Positions 24,062 to 64,000 of a stretch of 64,000 nucleotides of DNA are shown piece after piece; the stretch's first letter is position 1, and every line of letters starts with the position of its first letter. The DNA comes from Scatophagus argus (taxonomy: Eukaryota > Chordata > Actinopteri > Scatophagidae): the NCBI RefSeq assembly GCF_020382885.2, contig NC_058503.1, forward strand, positions 18,113,535-18,177,534, written 5' to 3'. A program made the translations under genes and the position numbers. Below the pieces are notes generated by a model that was not told the origin of the DNA, did not search any database, and saw only the letters and a list, made by a program, of their open reading frames with translations.

Positions 24062-24773
24062 CAGTACGTGTGTGACCTCAAGATGCAAAAGATCAAAGTG
24101 CAAAAGACTCCTCGCCATGTAGTGAAAAATTCCCAAAATAATTTCATAACAATTAAAAATACAAGCCACACTCTCTACTACAAATCTCGATTGAGTAAAG
24201 CATTCACAGGAATAGTAGGTTTGTGACAAAGAAAAGCCTCACCCTGAGCAGAAGCAGTAGTCTTTGTCATGAGAATAGCACTTTGTACTCCTGCACTGAC
24301 AAACAATTCCTCTTGAGTTTAGCAGACACCTCATTTAAAAAACTAGCTATTCTAGGTAATCCAAAACTTATTTCAAAACTCTGAGCAGTTTGGGCAGGAG
24401 GAAGGATCTCAAGTCATCCAGGAATACTGAAAACTTTTCCCAAGTCTGTTTAAACTTGGTTAGAAATACTTGAGCAGATGAACCTGAGGTCAGAGTGAAA
24501 ATTTACATGTTCAGCAAGCAGCAACATCTCCAATTCCCCCCACCTGCCAGCTACAAATGTGAAACTGTGTGGTTGTGCAGGAGCAGGTGGTTATTTACAT
24601 GTGACAGCGTATCTACATACGTTTCTATGGATACGACTACACGCGCCCTGGTGTTCCTTGAAAATGTTAAAATGACAATACTTCCAGTTCTGTCGCAACG
24701 GTCCTTAATCGAGTTACTGAGAGCTTTGATTTGAAATCCAAGATGCAATGACACATACGCAACTCCTGAGCTC

Positions 24774-27700
24774 CTACTGACCACCCCGACCGAGTCTCTT
24801 GGTGTAAGCCTCCCATCCGGACTTTCTGTATGACTCAGCAGCTTTCAGCCTATCAGGGGCCTCCAGGATACCTCGACCTACAATAAGGACATCAGAGCCT
24901 TTGTTGCAGAGAACTTCTTCTGGGGTGGTGTACTGCTGGCCCAGTGCATCACCTGTAAGAGGTGCAGGGAGGCATAGGAGAAATGAGTGAGGAGGGAAGA
25001 GAAAGGGGGAGGATGCCCAGAAATAATTTCTTGTATTATAGCACCTCCCTGTGGTGAAGATGAGAACATGAGTCAAAGAGAGCAGAGAGAAAGGTTTTTG
25101 ACGTCCACGTTTAAGGCATCAAAGATGGATCACCAATAAGAAAACTGCCACCTTAATCAGCCTGATTTTATTGTTGTGATGGTTTTATATTCCGGCACGC
25201 AGGATCTGAGATAAAACAAACGGCTTAAACTTCTCAAGCTCAGCTTTAATCAGAGGATGTTTATAGTCCTCAACAAATGAACTGAGTGAAAACGTGTACC
25301 TGTATGTACACGATTACAGTCATTTTCAGTCTATGAGCCATAGTCTTCATCGGTTTCATAGTTTCCTTTTAATTACATGGAAATACAAACTTTTCAGGGT
25401 AAATCGCAAAAAATTCCCTGGGGAAAAAAAGGCAAATAAATGACAAAGGTAAGCCTTGTTTACCTCCAGCCTGCATCTGCACCCCTGGGGTCATATGGAC
25501 GAACTCTGGCCTCTTGCTGATCTTTGAGCCACAGATAAACCCAATCACGAAGTCTGACTGCTCCTCTGCCATCTCCAGCTGTGAAGGCACAGAACAGACA
25601 TAAACACAGGTAAACTGGTGATGTGATGTATTATGTGAGTGAACTTAGGAGATGTGCTTACCACAGCCTTTGTGTATTCACCGGTAGCCAAGGACCCCTG
25701 GGAGCTCATCTGCGCGATGAGCAAACACCCTCGGCCCAGAGGCTTTCCTACAGCACTCAGACCCTTCACAACCCCAGGCCCTGGTACTGCATGAGCATTC
25801 ACTATGTGCGCCCAAGATGAGATCTGATACAAACCACCTGGGAAATGGATACATGAACACACTGTTAAGCTACTTAAAAAAAAAAAAAAGTTTTCAGATT
25901 TCATTCTAAAGATGGATACATTTCACACACCCCGACTTTGGACTCACCTTCATACTGGTGCTTGACTGTGTTCCCAATGTCAGCAAACTTGCGATCTTCA
26001 AAGATGAGGAAGTTGTGCTTATTAGCCAAAGCCTGCAGTTTCTGGTTGAAGGCTACTGTGTAGTCCTGTTAGCAGAGATAAGAACAGCATGAGGTCAGAC
26101 TGACAATACTGCATTTGTAAAATATGGACTAGTCACCAGGTCCCAACCTTCAGGATGTCTACGTGGGTCTTCAGCATGCAGATGCTTGGACCTAGAGAGT
26201 CCGCCAGCTGAAGCAGCTCCTCGCCGCTCGTCATGTCGGCGGACACGCAGAGGTTAGACTGCTTCTCCTCCATGATCTTCAGCAGCTTTGATGCCAAAGG
26301 GTGAACGTCTACAGGCAAGAGGAGGGAGAGACTGCATAAAGCGCTATGGAAGTCACTGTTTAAAAAAGGACAAAAACTCTTGAGTAAATGTGTAAAATGC
26401 TTTAAAAATATGACTAAAACCATTTCCCAGGACCAAGAGTGGAGATTTGTTTGAAGCACCAGTGATGATACCACCAAAGTGTTTCAAAGTGGCATAACAT
26501 TTTAAAGTTGGAAGCCCACATACTTGGTAGTTCAGCTCGGTCTGCATAGCTCAGCTCCACATTCTGCTTCTTAGTGGCAGGGACATGACTGCCATTCTTC
26601 TCCTTGCAGCTGAAAGAGTTCAAGTTAGCAAATGTTACTTTAAAATGTTGGATGTGACGTAAAACACACACACACACACACTTTCTACTCCCCATCTTGT
26701 ACCTGAAAGTGTTGTTGTCCAGGATGAACTTGTGGACACTCTGGGCGGTTTGAGCGTCAATGCGCCCGCCTGCCTGCAGCACGTTGAGCAGCTTGAACAT
26801 GGAGATGATGGGATGAAGCTTGATTCCTTGAGAAGCCAACATCTCTACGCCACCTTGCTCTCTGTCCATTAGTACGATGGCATCCGTCACCTTGGAACAA
26901 GTCAGGATTTCAACACACAACTACACACACTGGGACCAGATTTCAGTTCTTATTCTGCAAGGACACCTATGGAAACATTAATACTCTACATGATGGGCTT
27001 CTATACCCTCTACAGTGATCATTCAAACAGAAAGCATCCATGCTGGATTATCATCCCTAATACTGCACCTTCAGTCCCTCCTTAAAGAGCACTTCTGCAG
27101 TCTCCAGGATGCTACTGCCACTGGTCACTGTGTCTTCAATGATCAGACACGTGTCCCCTTTCCGAAATGAGCCCTCCACAAGACGCTTGGTTCCTAGCAG
27201 GGTTACACAAGGAACGTTATCAGTCACTACTGGGTCCAAACAGACGGTTACTGTGTCACTATTACTGATTCAAGGCCTTTGCGAGGTTCCAAGTGGAGCA
27301 AAGGTTACTAACACAGCTTGGTATGCTTCAGTCACACTAGTGCTTTGATCAAGCTTTGATTAAGGTTAATGTCCAGCTGCGGACTTGCCGACGGCCAGTT
27401 GAGACTCTTTAAAAAAGGTAAATAAGCTCTATTGTGTTTCACAATTCTAACTTTAAATTAGGTTTCAACTTATGTATTGGGCAGTGTAACAGCAGGTGTC
27501 TTTAACAGCTGAGAAATGAGACCTGACATATCAGCACTGATGTCACCAAACCAGGCCCCATAAGTGAAGTCAAATATTTTCTGGGTCCAGCTTCTTGCTG
27601 CTTTTCTGTGCCATTTATGATAGCAGTAAAGAGTTTGGGGTTCTGTACCATTTTTTTTAGACAAACAAGCAATGTGAAGACATAACTTTGGGCTCCAGAA

Positions 27701-28694
27701 AACTGTAAAATTATAAACAGCAGATTAATCAAGAATGATCACAATGTGAGCTGCAGCCCTGTAGATCCAGTCACCCACCATAGTCCTTGGCCTCCTTTCG
27801 CCTGATGAGCATGGGCAGTTCATGTTGAGAGCAGATGATTGTGGCCATAGGCAGAGCCGTGTACGGTACCCCACACACCGAGTCAAACTGCAGCCCTTCT
27901 TCTTGCGCTCGCTGGTAAATGATACTTGACACCTGCACAGAAAACAAGGGTTGCAGTGGCAAAAAGGGTCAGCACTTTAAATTGGCAATGCCATAAGTGA
28001 CAATGTCCAACGAGCTTGTGAAATACACAAACTTTTACGCAATGCTTAACGCTTTAACACTTTATAGTGTAGCTGATAATGTTTAAAATAGAAAAGGTCG
28101 TTGATACATAGTTGGAATCAGTTCTGCTGATACTTTTAAAGTTAATAAACTTTTTTAAAAGTGACTGATAGGTTAGCTAAACAAACAAGCCAATTAGGTC
28201 AGTGACCCGTCACGTGAATGAAGGATCTACTACAATTTCTTGCTTGTATGAGTTATGATTACGATGTTCAGTGTTGAACGTGTTAAAGGCGCTCTCGTCC
28301 TGGAGAGTTTTGGCCCATTCACAGACAAGAGGAACAGTCGAAATGGGGAAGAAAAACACTTTTCAGGGCCAGTAAAACCACAGGAAGTTGATTCACGGAA
28401 AACGTTCATTTCTCACTGTTGAACCTTAAAACTGCTATGAAATAAAGCACGTGCGCAAACACCACCTCACTTCAACAGGCGGTAACTTGACTGCACATTT
28501 TACCACGCGCAGCGGGTCAGGACACCGCGTGATTTGGGCTTTACCTGGTTCATGATCACCGGGTAGGATACGAGGACCCTCAGGTCGATGTAGATGGGTG
28601 TCAACATGCCGCTCTTCAGCTTGTACTCTCCAAACTTCACCGCGTTCACATCGTGAAGCTTCAGGATTAAAGCGTCAATGGAGGCGTCTTCCAT
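24774..28694 (-). CDS. umps: Uridine monophosphate synthetase, 10 exons
   Basis: Bifunctional cytosolic enzyme of de novo pyrimidine synthesis: orotate phosphoribosyltransferase (orotate plus PRPP to OMP), then OMP decarboxylase (OMP to UMP). Exons (minus): 28694-28545, 27932-27779, 27193-27069, 26890-26703, 26609-26524, 26308-26148, 26065-25948, 25837-25662, 25578-25464, 24952-24774. All phases join and give 483 aa (human 480). OPRT part is about residues 1-215, with the PRPP-binding motif [13 protein letters not shown]. The decarboxylase part shows [26 protein letters not shown] (catalytic Lys/Asp set), LTPGVQ and IVGRGI. The start [16 protein letters not shown] lines up with the animal N-terminus. 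No frameshift or lost active-site residue is seen. The linker around residues 205-235 ([20 protein letters not shown]) is the least conserved part, as usual. Confidence 0.97.
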
Positions 28695-29500
28695 TTTCCC
28701 GTGCGTTCAGGAGATTCCACAAAAGTTGCTCTCCCACTCTCTGGTCCACTCCTTACTTCCTCAGCAGAGCCGACGTGATAACACTTCCGGTACGTCTTCT
28801 TCAGAATAAAAGCGTCATGTCTACTCTGACTTTGAAAGTATTCCAAAACACTCATTATTTTGTAAAAATATGGAAATAATCTTATTTGTGCAAGCTAAAT
28901 TAAGCGAGAGTCTGTTGCGTATCAACAGCCTGTTTAATTTGAAAACAAATAACGTTGCTCCATGAAATAGATGACACATTCATGTCATAATATCGAACAT
29001 TACTGACCGCGAGAGAAAGTTTTAAAAGAGTACAAAAAGATCACAGTGAAAAGCCTGTCTGTTATCCTTCTGAAATTGCTACCAATCTTACCCTTGGTGC
29101 GCAAAAAATAAATTGCAATTTTTTTTTTTAAAATATAATTTTATTCTGAAAGAAACCGGAAATCCTTATATAGCATTTGTAGAAACCATTTTGCTTTCCG
29201 GGGTGGCTTGTTTTCTATTCAAACTAAAAGCTCAGACTTCCGCAAGTGCTGTTCACTGCAGAGCCAAACGGGCGGTCCAGTCCTCCTCTCTGGACCATGG
29301 TCAAGGTCTGGGGTGACCTGAGGACGGGAAGACTGACTGAAATCCTTCATTTGTGCAAAGCTCAGATCTTACAAAAGTGCCAAAGTTTTCCCTGGAGTTA
29401 TGGTACCAAATATAAGTTTGTTTTATCATCATCAACTAAAAACCTTAAAAAATACTCCTAGCAAATACCTAATAAAAAAAAAGTGACATCACTTGGCTTT
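28695..29500. other. umps upstream region and fn1 3' flank
   Basis: About 800 bases separate the umps start from the far end of fn1. The first 150 bases upstream of the ATG are the likely core promoter. I see no TATA box. No coding exon is supported in the rest. Confidence 0.5.
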
Positions 29501-29507
29501 TTTTCAG

Positions 29508-29513
29508 TTTATT
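29508..29513 (-). terminator. fn1: Candidate distal fn1 polyadenylation signal
   Basis: AATAAA on the minus strand about 1.2 kb after the fn1 stop. Another AATAAA at 30149-30144 is about 540 bases after the stop. Either or both could be used; the tandem arrangement would give long and short 3' untranslated regions. Confidence 0.5.
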
Positions 29514-30686
29514 AAAAAGATTCAGTCCACAGTAGTTCAGATTTTGGCACCAAAAATATAAAAACAAGTTAATCAAAAATAAAGTATACACCCCAAAAAA
29601 AGCATTAAACAAAATGCTGGAATAAAAAGGGATAAATAAAAGAAAAAAAAACATTTATGTAATTAACATATTTCACTTGGAAACAACTGTGAATTTTTCA
29701 ATACATCTTTGAAATAACAGTTTAACTTTTGGTCAGTCAGCTTTTGCTTTATAGATCTCATAGGTTTGCAATGCAATTGTAAAGACACCCGCATTACAAA
29801 TCACTAAATATCTCTTTGGTGACTTCAAGGGCCAATTCTGTAAAAATGGCAAGGGGACATTTCTTTTAATACCAACCAAAAAGTAACAGTGCTTATCTTC
29901 TCAAGGAAAGTTTGCTGTCTTGGTCACCTGTTGCTCTGCTCATCAGCCATGACCATGGGGAGACAGACAGGACACTTAGCTTTGTAAGGCTTTTACACCT
30001 ATAATCCCTTCATTACAAATCTTACTGTCACTGTCATATCTCTTTAGGTCTGAGGCCACACTGGAAATACTGTATGGCTTTGAAATTCCTTTGTCTAGAT
30101 GTCTAAGGACCCAGAAAATGCATTGTATCATTAACTAAATCTTTTTATTTTAAAACTATATATTAGTCACAGTGAGACTCAAAATCACGGGAAATGCAAC
30201 AAACGTGGCAACAGTTATTAACAGGGAACATAACTATATATATATAGAAAAAAAGACATTTAAAGTGGTGTGTTTTGTCTCAGGCAAAGTAAGATGTCGC
30301 AATGCAACAGTAAAAATACCCAACAATACTGCATCTTGTGTGTGTGTGTGTCCACAGTATGTTTGGGTAGGCAGGTTTAAGTGATAAAGCAGCAGGATTT
30401 GTGCTCTGACAAACTGATGTCAAAAATTACGAAGAAGGAATCCTCGTTTCTACTAAACGAGAAAGGATCACAGCCAAGTTGGATCTTTGAAACGGCACAG
30501 AGGTTGGTGTGGAAAATAGTCTTGTGAAGGCACTTGAATTTGGTGAGAGGAAGACCTTTAAGGCACAGATCTGATCAAAATGTGTTCTTTTAAGGAAAGC
30601 GGGAGGAGGCTTCCTTCTTGAAGTGGTAGCGACGCTGCGAGGGGTCTCACTTCTTCATCCTCCTTTACTCACACTCCCCCTCTTCT

Positions 30687-58472
<27,786 letters not shown>

Positions 58473-58700
58473 GCTGTTGAATACGAGCCACTCGGCTGTT
58501 GCAGAATGTGGTCACAGGTGCTCCGTGTGCAAAGTTTATTTCACCGGAGACGGAGAGACGTCGGTTCCAGTGCAATTCTTATGTCCAACCTCCCTCCCGA
58601 TCAGTCCGCTCCTCTGCAGTCTGCGGCCCCAGTGTGTAGGTTACCAGTCTGTGGGAGTGATTTATCTGGGCATGGCTTAGTTTCAGCCGGAGGAGGGAGG
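58473..58700 (-). promoter_or_regulatory. fn1: fn1 promoter and 5' untranslated region
   Basis: This stretch upstream of the ATG is richer in CG dinucleotides than its surroundings. A CGACGTC core (minus strand, 58562-58556, phrase ACCGACGTCTCTCC) resembles the cyclic AMP response element of mammalian FN1 promoters. AAATAAAC at about 58540 could serve as a weak TATA-like element. No exact start site can be read. Confidence 0.45.
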
Positions 58701-61700
58701 GAGCTCCAAGAAAGAGGCTGTCTACCCACGCAGCACGTTGAAGGAGTGAGGCAGACAAACTTCTTTTTTAACGAAACAAAGGTGGTTACGCAAATTTCAG
58801 GTCATAAACTCTTCTTCCAACTATATTTTAAGCATGAGGTAAGACAGCCGGTAATTTAAAAAATGGCTTCACTGTCTCTATGCAACCTGCAACACTAAGG
58901 TAAACAAACTTTGTAACATCTTTGAAATCATGATGCTGAAATGATGTAGAGCCCTGCCCAGAGCTCATCCATTTAGTGTAAAAAGTCTGGGGTTTAGGTT
59001 GCCCTGGTGGCCACAGGGGTGCAGCCCTTCTCTCATCTGCTTTATCTTGAAATGCCATCCAGGAAGAAAGAAAAGCACCATCAGCAAGCTCCTCAGACCT
59101 CTTATAATTGTACTAATTCCTTATTTGCTTATAAAATTGCCCTCCCAGATTGCTCCTGAAGAGTCCCAAGTGTGCTTGTTGAAAGATTAACTTTTTGATT
59201 GTTCTCTGCTCGCAGTCAAGTATTTATGAAGAGCAAGATGTGCAGAGCCAGATGGTCTTGTTGTTACTTTATCCTTTTAGGGCTTCATGTTTCTCTGATA
59301 GCAGCTGTAAGACCTCACCACCCCACACCGCTGTCCCATACGTGTCGATTCATCAGGTGGAAAAGTCAGAGTAACCTTTGATTTAGTTTGTTTCTTTCAT
59401 ACAATCAAATATTCTACGGTTCTGTGTTCTTCACTGTGTAATTGTAATCAAGTTGACTCACAACCCGTTCAGGTTATTTAGGCAGCACACCCTGCGGGAG
59501 CTTGATGCTGTGCAGTATGTCGGCCTATAGGTTTAACACAGTCCTGTTAGGGATCTGCAGGAATTAGGTCAATGGCGTCAGTGTCTGGAAAGTCTCCAGT
59601 AGTCTAAAGTGTCAATGTCTGGAAAGTGTTCATGTGTCCAGGGGATTTATTGAAATGATTTTGTGATACGAACTAACTTCTGTAATGTTCAAGTCAAGAT
59701 GTCAGTTTTTTGCACTCCTTTTTGCTTCCTTTCTCCTCAGCTGTAATCAGTCCATCACTTTCTCCCGTGTGTGCTGTATTTACTCTCATTGGCTCCTTTT
59801 AAGTCTGGTTTTGTAGTTTAAGTTTTGAATGTCACATAAAAAAAAGATGGCTCTTCATCTTCATCTGTTCCTGACTTTGCTTTTTAGTGTCACTTTGTGG
59901 GGAAGCATTCAAATTTTATTTTATTCAAAGCTCCCTTTAAATTAGTCAGGTTTGGTTTTGTTGGTCAGTTAATGTGGTTTTCTTTTTCATCATCTCTTTG
60001 TCAATTTCCCTGCATTTTGGTTCCATTTTCTGTTGTAACTATGGCACGTAGTGACCACTTTGTAAATGGAAACCAACAGTAATGCTTCCGTTTTGAAAAA
60101 TCACTCATTTGTTTCCCCTCTCCACAAGCATAAACTTCCCACTCATGTCTTTACTCACCCCCTTGGACAGTTTTGAGGTTGAAATACTCATGCACACAGA
60201 GTCCCTGAATTTCTTTCCAATAATTCAAACTGTTGACTCTATTGAGTCCATCTTGGAATTAATGGACACATCAGCCAAGTTTCAAAATAAATACCTCAGT
60301 GATTCAGACACTTCAGTCTAGTCTTTGGATTATGTTTACAGTGGCATGGATGAAATATTTCACATTTCATATTTTTGCATACATCTTCAATCCCTTCAAC
60401 TGAATGTTCATGTGATACTGGGCCACACAATTTCATCTGCTGTGTATGTTTTAGTTTATTTTTAAGAGGAGGTGACATGCAGTCTGTTGCTAATCACAGC
60501 TAACAAGCTCTGTTGGTCTTGTAGAGTAATTAAATTGAGCTAAAATGTGCCTGTAGACTAATTTCATATCGTCAAAGTTAAGTGGAAGAAGAAAGAAAAG
60601 TTTCTAACAGTTGAACACGGTCCAACCATTATCTTATGGAGGTTGAAAGATTTGTGTGTTTGTCAGTGAAAAGATAATACCATCAAAGATAATAAAATGC
60701 TGTGAACAGCACCTGAGGTTGGCTTTTTATCCTTTTAATCTATCAGAAATCACATAAATAATATGATAGATCTTAAACTACGGATGTTCTTGAGAAAAAA
60801 GACTCGGGTCAAGCATCGATTGTTGCCGACACTCGATTTGTGGTTTGCGTCTGAAAGAAACTGGCCGTTGGAGTGATCTGTTTCTGGGGAAACTGAAAAA
60901 CGGCGCGCTGGGTGTCATTATTTCCTCTGCAATGTCATGAGCTCAACTGCTACAGCAGTCAAACAGATTAATCATCAGTCAGCTGGTAAATGAGTGCAGG
61001 CTCTCTGACCGAGGCCATGTGGGTCATCTTATGTGTGTCAGGAAATCTGAGGTGTTAGAGAGATTTCACGTTAGCATTGCTGGGCTCTATACCGTGACAT
61101 CGGTCTTAACACTGACGTTTATTGACCATTTGCTTCACACCAGTGATCAGCTGCGGGGGGACTTATTTTGATACGCCGTTGTACAAGGATCCATCTGTTA
61201 CATTTTGTCCCATGTGTGGAAAATCTGTTGGCTGGCATGTAGACATACTGTAACACAGACGGAGACATAGAAGCAAACTCAAAGGCTCAATATGGAGGTC
61301 TGAGTGACTTTATTAAAAGCATGTACATGCAGGTCATCCTGACTGAAGCGCTGCATTCACCTTTGGCGGGGCCACACAGAGCAAAGAAGTGCAATGTTTT
61401 CCGTTACAGTCTTATAGTGTGATTATGATAGTGTTGTTTTTCTGTCTGTATATGTATCTCATCTTAATGTGCTAGCTAATGCGCTCACTTTGAGGTCTTT
61501 CTTTCTGTCTTTCTCCCTTCCCTCAAGCCCTCAGATTACATTCATCTATGGACATCTTTGTTGGATGTTGATGTCACCTAAAGGCAAAGAGGTGAAAAGG
61601 TCATCTGCTATACTGCGTGCTGACAGCGATTTTACACGTTGAGTGCATTTCCCATTACCCGTGGAGCCACTGACACTATTATGTTTCCGAGCTGAACTTG

Positions 61701-64000
61701 ACCTGAACAGAAAATTGCAATGTTTGTACCGCACAGAGACAATCAAATCCAGGCCACAGAGGAGGGGAAAACATTGTGTCGTTGCATCATGCTCTAATAA
61801 TGCAGTCTGAGTTTTATCAAATTCACCTATTGAGATAGTTAACATTAAAACTCGGTTATCCACTGAACTAAAACCACCTGGAAGTGCTAGCCATCAGATG
61901 TAATCTTTCCACTGGGTGGTGACATCTTTTAGTGCTCTTTTGTAAAATAGCTTTTCACAAATAAAATTAATTGTTTATTTACAACAAATCTTCATCTCTT
62001 TGCTCCCAAACTGAAATCATTTCCCTGCGGTTACCGTTTCCAAACCACTTCTGCTACTGTGATGCTTAGATGAATGATGACGAAGCCAGAAATCCCAGTT
62101 TTAAGACATAATCTGAGTATTGTGTAAGTTAACTGCCTGCTGTGGCTTCACGTGTACATATACAAACATTCTCGTCGTTATACAGACTGGTTTAAAGTGG
62201 TAAATTGCCATTAAAAGCAAATCACACAGGATGGTCACAGTGAATCACAGTATGCAACTTAAACAACTAGGAAAAGATGGTCACGGACAAAATGAGGAAA
62301 GTACTGAGCTTATCATACATTGTGACCAAGAATGCAAGAAGGTTTTTGTTGTATAGTGTACAAGTTCATGAAAAATTGTAAGGATTTCTCTCTTTTGTCA
62401 CTTATGAGCTTCTCAGCTGTGAATGAGGGGAAAGTTTGCAGACATTGGAGCGTGTTATATCAGATGCAGTTTTGCTTTGACTGTTTGGGAACGAAAGTGA
62501 GACGAAATAAATCATAATATGAGAGAGGGAAAGTTGTTAAGGTGAAAGCGAAAACTGTAGCAATCTCTGGAGAAGGTTTCTGTTTGAGTTCAAGGTTGCG
62601 GGAGGTACATGTGTAATCCTCAGTGAAAAAGAGAGGCGAGCTTTGTAAGAGTGAATGGAGAGTTGAGAAATGTGGGGAGAGCTGGCGACGTGTAGAAATC
62701 ATACAGTAACTTTAAGATCTACATTACGCAACACGGTCACAATGATCATCCTGAGAAAGAGGACAAGGGTGAGGAAAAGAGCTCACAGCTGCGAAGTCTC
62801 CATACAGCTGCTGTACATTTTCATCCAACTCCTTCTTTCTTAGACGCTCTGAAAATCTTCTCAAAATGTTACTCTGAAAATATTTAGGTGCTGTCTGCTT
62901 TTGCCCTCTGTTTTTCTCTCTTTTCTCCCTGTCTCTCTCACTGCATGTGGTTTAGCATCATAAATTGTCTTGTCCTTGCTTTAAATAATTGTCCATTCCT
63001 CACATATTATGGCAAAATCCCAGAGGAGACTCCGGTTTGCTCTGCTCAACTTACACTGTTCTCTTCCAGGCCTCCTCTCAAACAGCATTTCCCACTTTTA
63101 AAATGCCTTGCATTCACATATCTGCATATTTAATGTGTTTCCGTTTCAACTTTTGTGTCAAAATTGGATCAAGTGTATTGAACTCTGTTGTAATTTGTTG
63201 TTTCTGTCAAACATTTCTCACCTTTTTCCTCATCAGACCAGTTGTTGAGATATTTCATTCTGGCCGATCAAACCTGCAACAAGGACACGTTGTTCCTGTT
63301 GGCTGACAAACTGACGTTAAACTAATACTTGCATATTTTGCATTTACTTTTTAACTTAACTCTTTACCTTTAAAGTTTAAGTCAAAAATCAGTGCTCATT
63401 AATATATCTGGTTTTAACTGTGGGGTTTGAAGACAACTAAAACTGGAAATATCAAACTTTGTTGAGTTGACGTGGACCCTTTGAGTCATCTTTGTTTCTG
63501 CCAGGCAAGCAGTACGAGGAGGCAGAGGTTAAACCTTCAGGATGCTCACACGATTTACCTTTAACTTAAATCATGTATTTGTCTTTAATGCTTTCATGTT
63601 TCTCGGTCTGCTTCTGCAATATTTATCTGTAGAACTTCTACACCATGGAAAAGCTTGAAATATACAAAAAGAATTTCTAATCTCTGTCAACACATCTTCT
63701 GTTTTCCTCCCCCCTTCTTTTCCTCTCTTCTCCCTCCTCCAGCCCCTCCAGGGAGATGAGGTCACAGTGTGAGGAAAGACGAAGTGATTTGGAGTTCAGG
63801 CTCCACACTTTTCTTAGCTGTGTTACTTCTGGAAATCTTCAAAAACATCTCAGTATTTATAACTGTTAAGACCTGGTTAGAAGCGTAGCATAAATCAGAG
63901 TGCAGCCGAGCAGCTTAAATTATTGTCCCGTTATCCTCCATCCATTCAGTAGCCGCTGGGCCATTTGTCTCTCGGATGTTAATGCCACAGAGGTGGTCTT
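58700..64000. other. Upstream flank of fn1, no gene supported
   Basis: About 5.3 kb with no conserved coding exon on either strand. Frames such as minus 61546-61863 and plus 62989-63306 show no family motif. A pyrimidine-rich acceptor-like stretch on the plus strand (63700-63741, ending CTCCTCCAG) could start an exon of a neighbouring gene, but the sequence after it is not recognisable. Confidence 0.5.

Noticed and set aside
63700-63780. Possible exon of a neighbouring plus-strand gene after a good acceptor
   Set aside because: The downstream sequence encodes nothing recognisable and has no clear donor.

Overview
The window is nuclear DNA from a ray-finned fish, probably a teleost. Genes are split into many short exons with GT/AG borders. 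Introns carry CA/GT microsatellites and a decayed Tc1-like transposon, and the proteins read as fish versions of human FEV, CRYBA2, UMPS and FN1. I see nothing bacterial, viral or plasmid-like, and no new defence or mobile system.

All five recognised genes lie on the minus strand, so transcription runs from high to low coordinates. From right to left they are fn1 (58472 to 30687), umps (28694 to 24774), the microRNA gene mir375 (near 21061 to 21040), cryba2 (13642 to 11703, with a non-coding first exon near 14590) and fev (7344 to 4710). I rebuilt every exon by hand from splice signals and reading phase. fev gives 3 exons and 220 aa, cryba2 gives 4 coding exons and 196 aa, umps gives 10 exons and 483 aa, and fn1 gives 49 coding exons and 2500 aa. 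All junction phases agree. Several small exons (fev exons 1 and 2, many fn1 exons) are too short to show as open reading frames.

Region by region: 1-4440 has no gene I can support, but contains a strong CTCF-type motif. 4444-7660 holds fev and a likely upstream enhancer with GATA and homeobox-type sites. 7660-11500 is intergenic. 11512-14690 holds cryba2 with a TATA box and a Maf-type element. 14700-23330 is intergenic except for mir375 and its TATA-type promoter. 23335-28694 holds umps. 29508-58600 holds fn1. 58700-64000 shows no supportable gene.

The genes do not form one pathway. FEV is an ETS factor of serotonergic neurons, CRYBA2 is a lens crystallin, miR-375 acts in endocrine and sensory cells, UMPS makes UMP, and fibronectin is the adhesive matrix and plasma glycoprotein. 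The fev-cryba2-mir375 cluster matches human 2q35, so that trio is old synteny; umps is on another chromosome in human. The most informative details are in fn1: both EDA and EDB exons are kept with frame-neutral lengths, RGD and LDV are kept, PHSRN reads PPSRN, and the V region is cut into exons whose lengths do not allow frame-preserving exon skipping.
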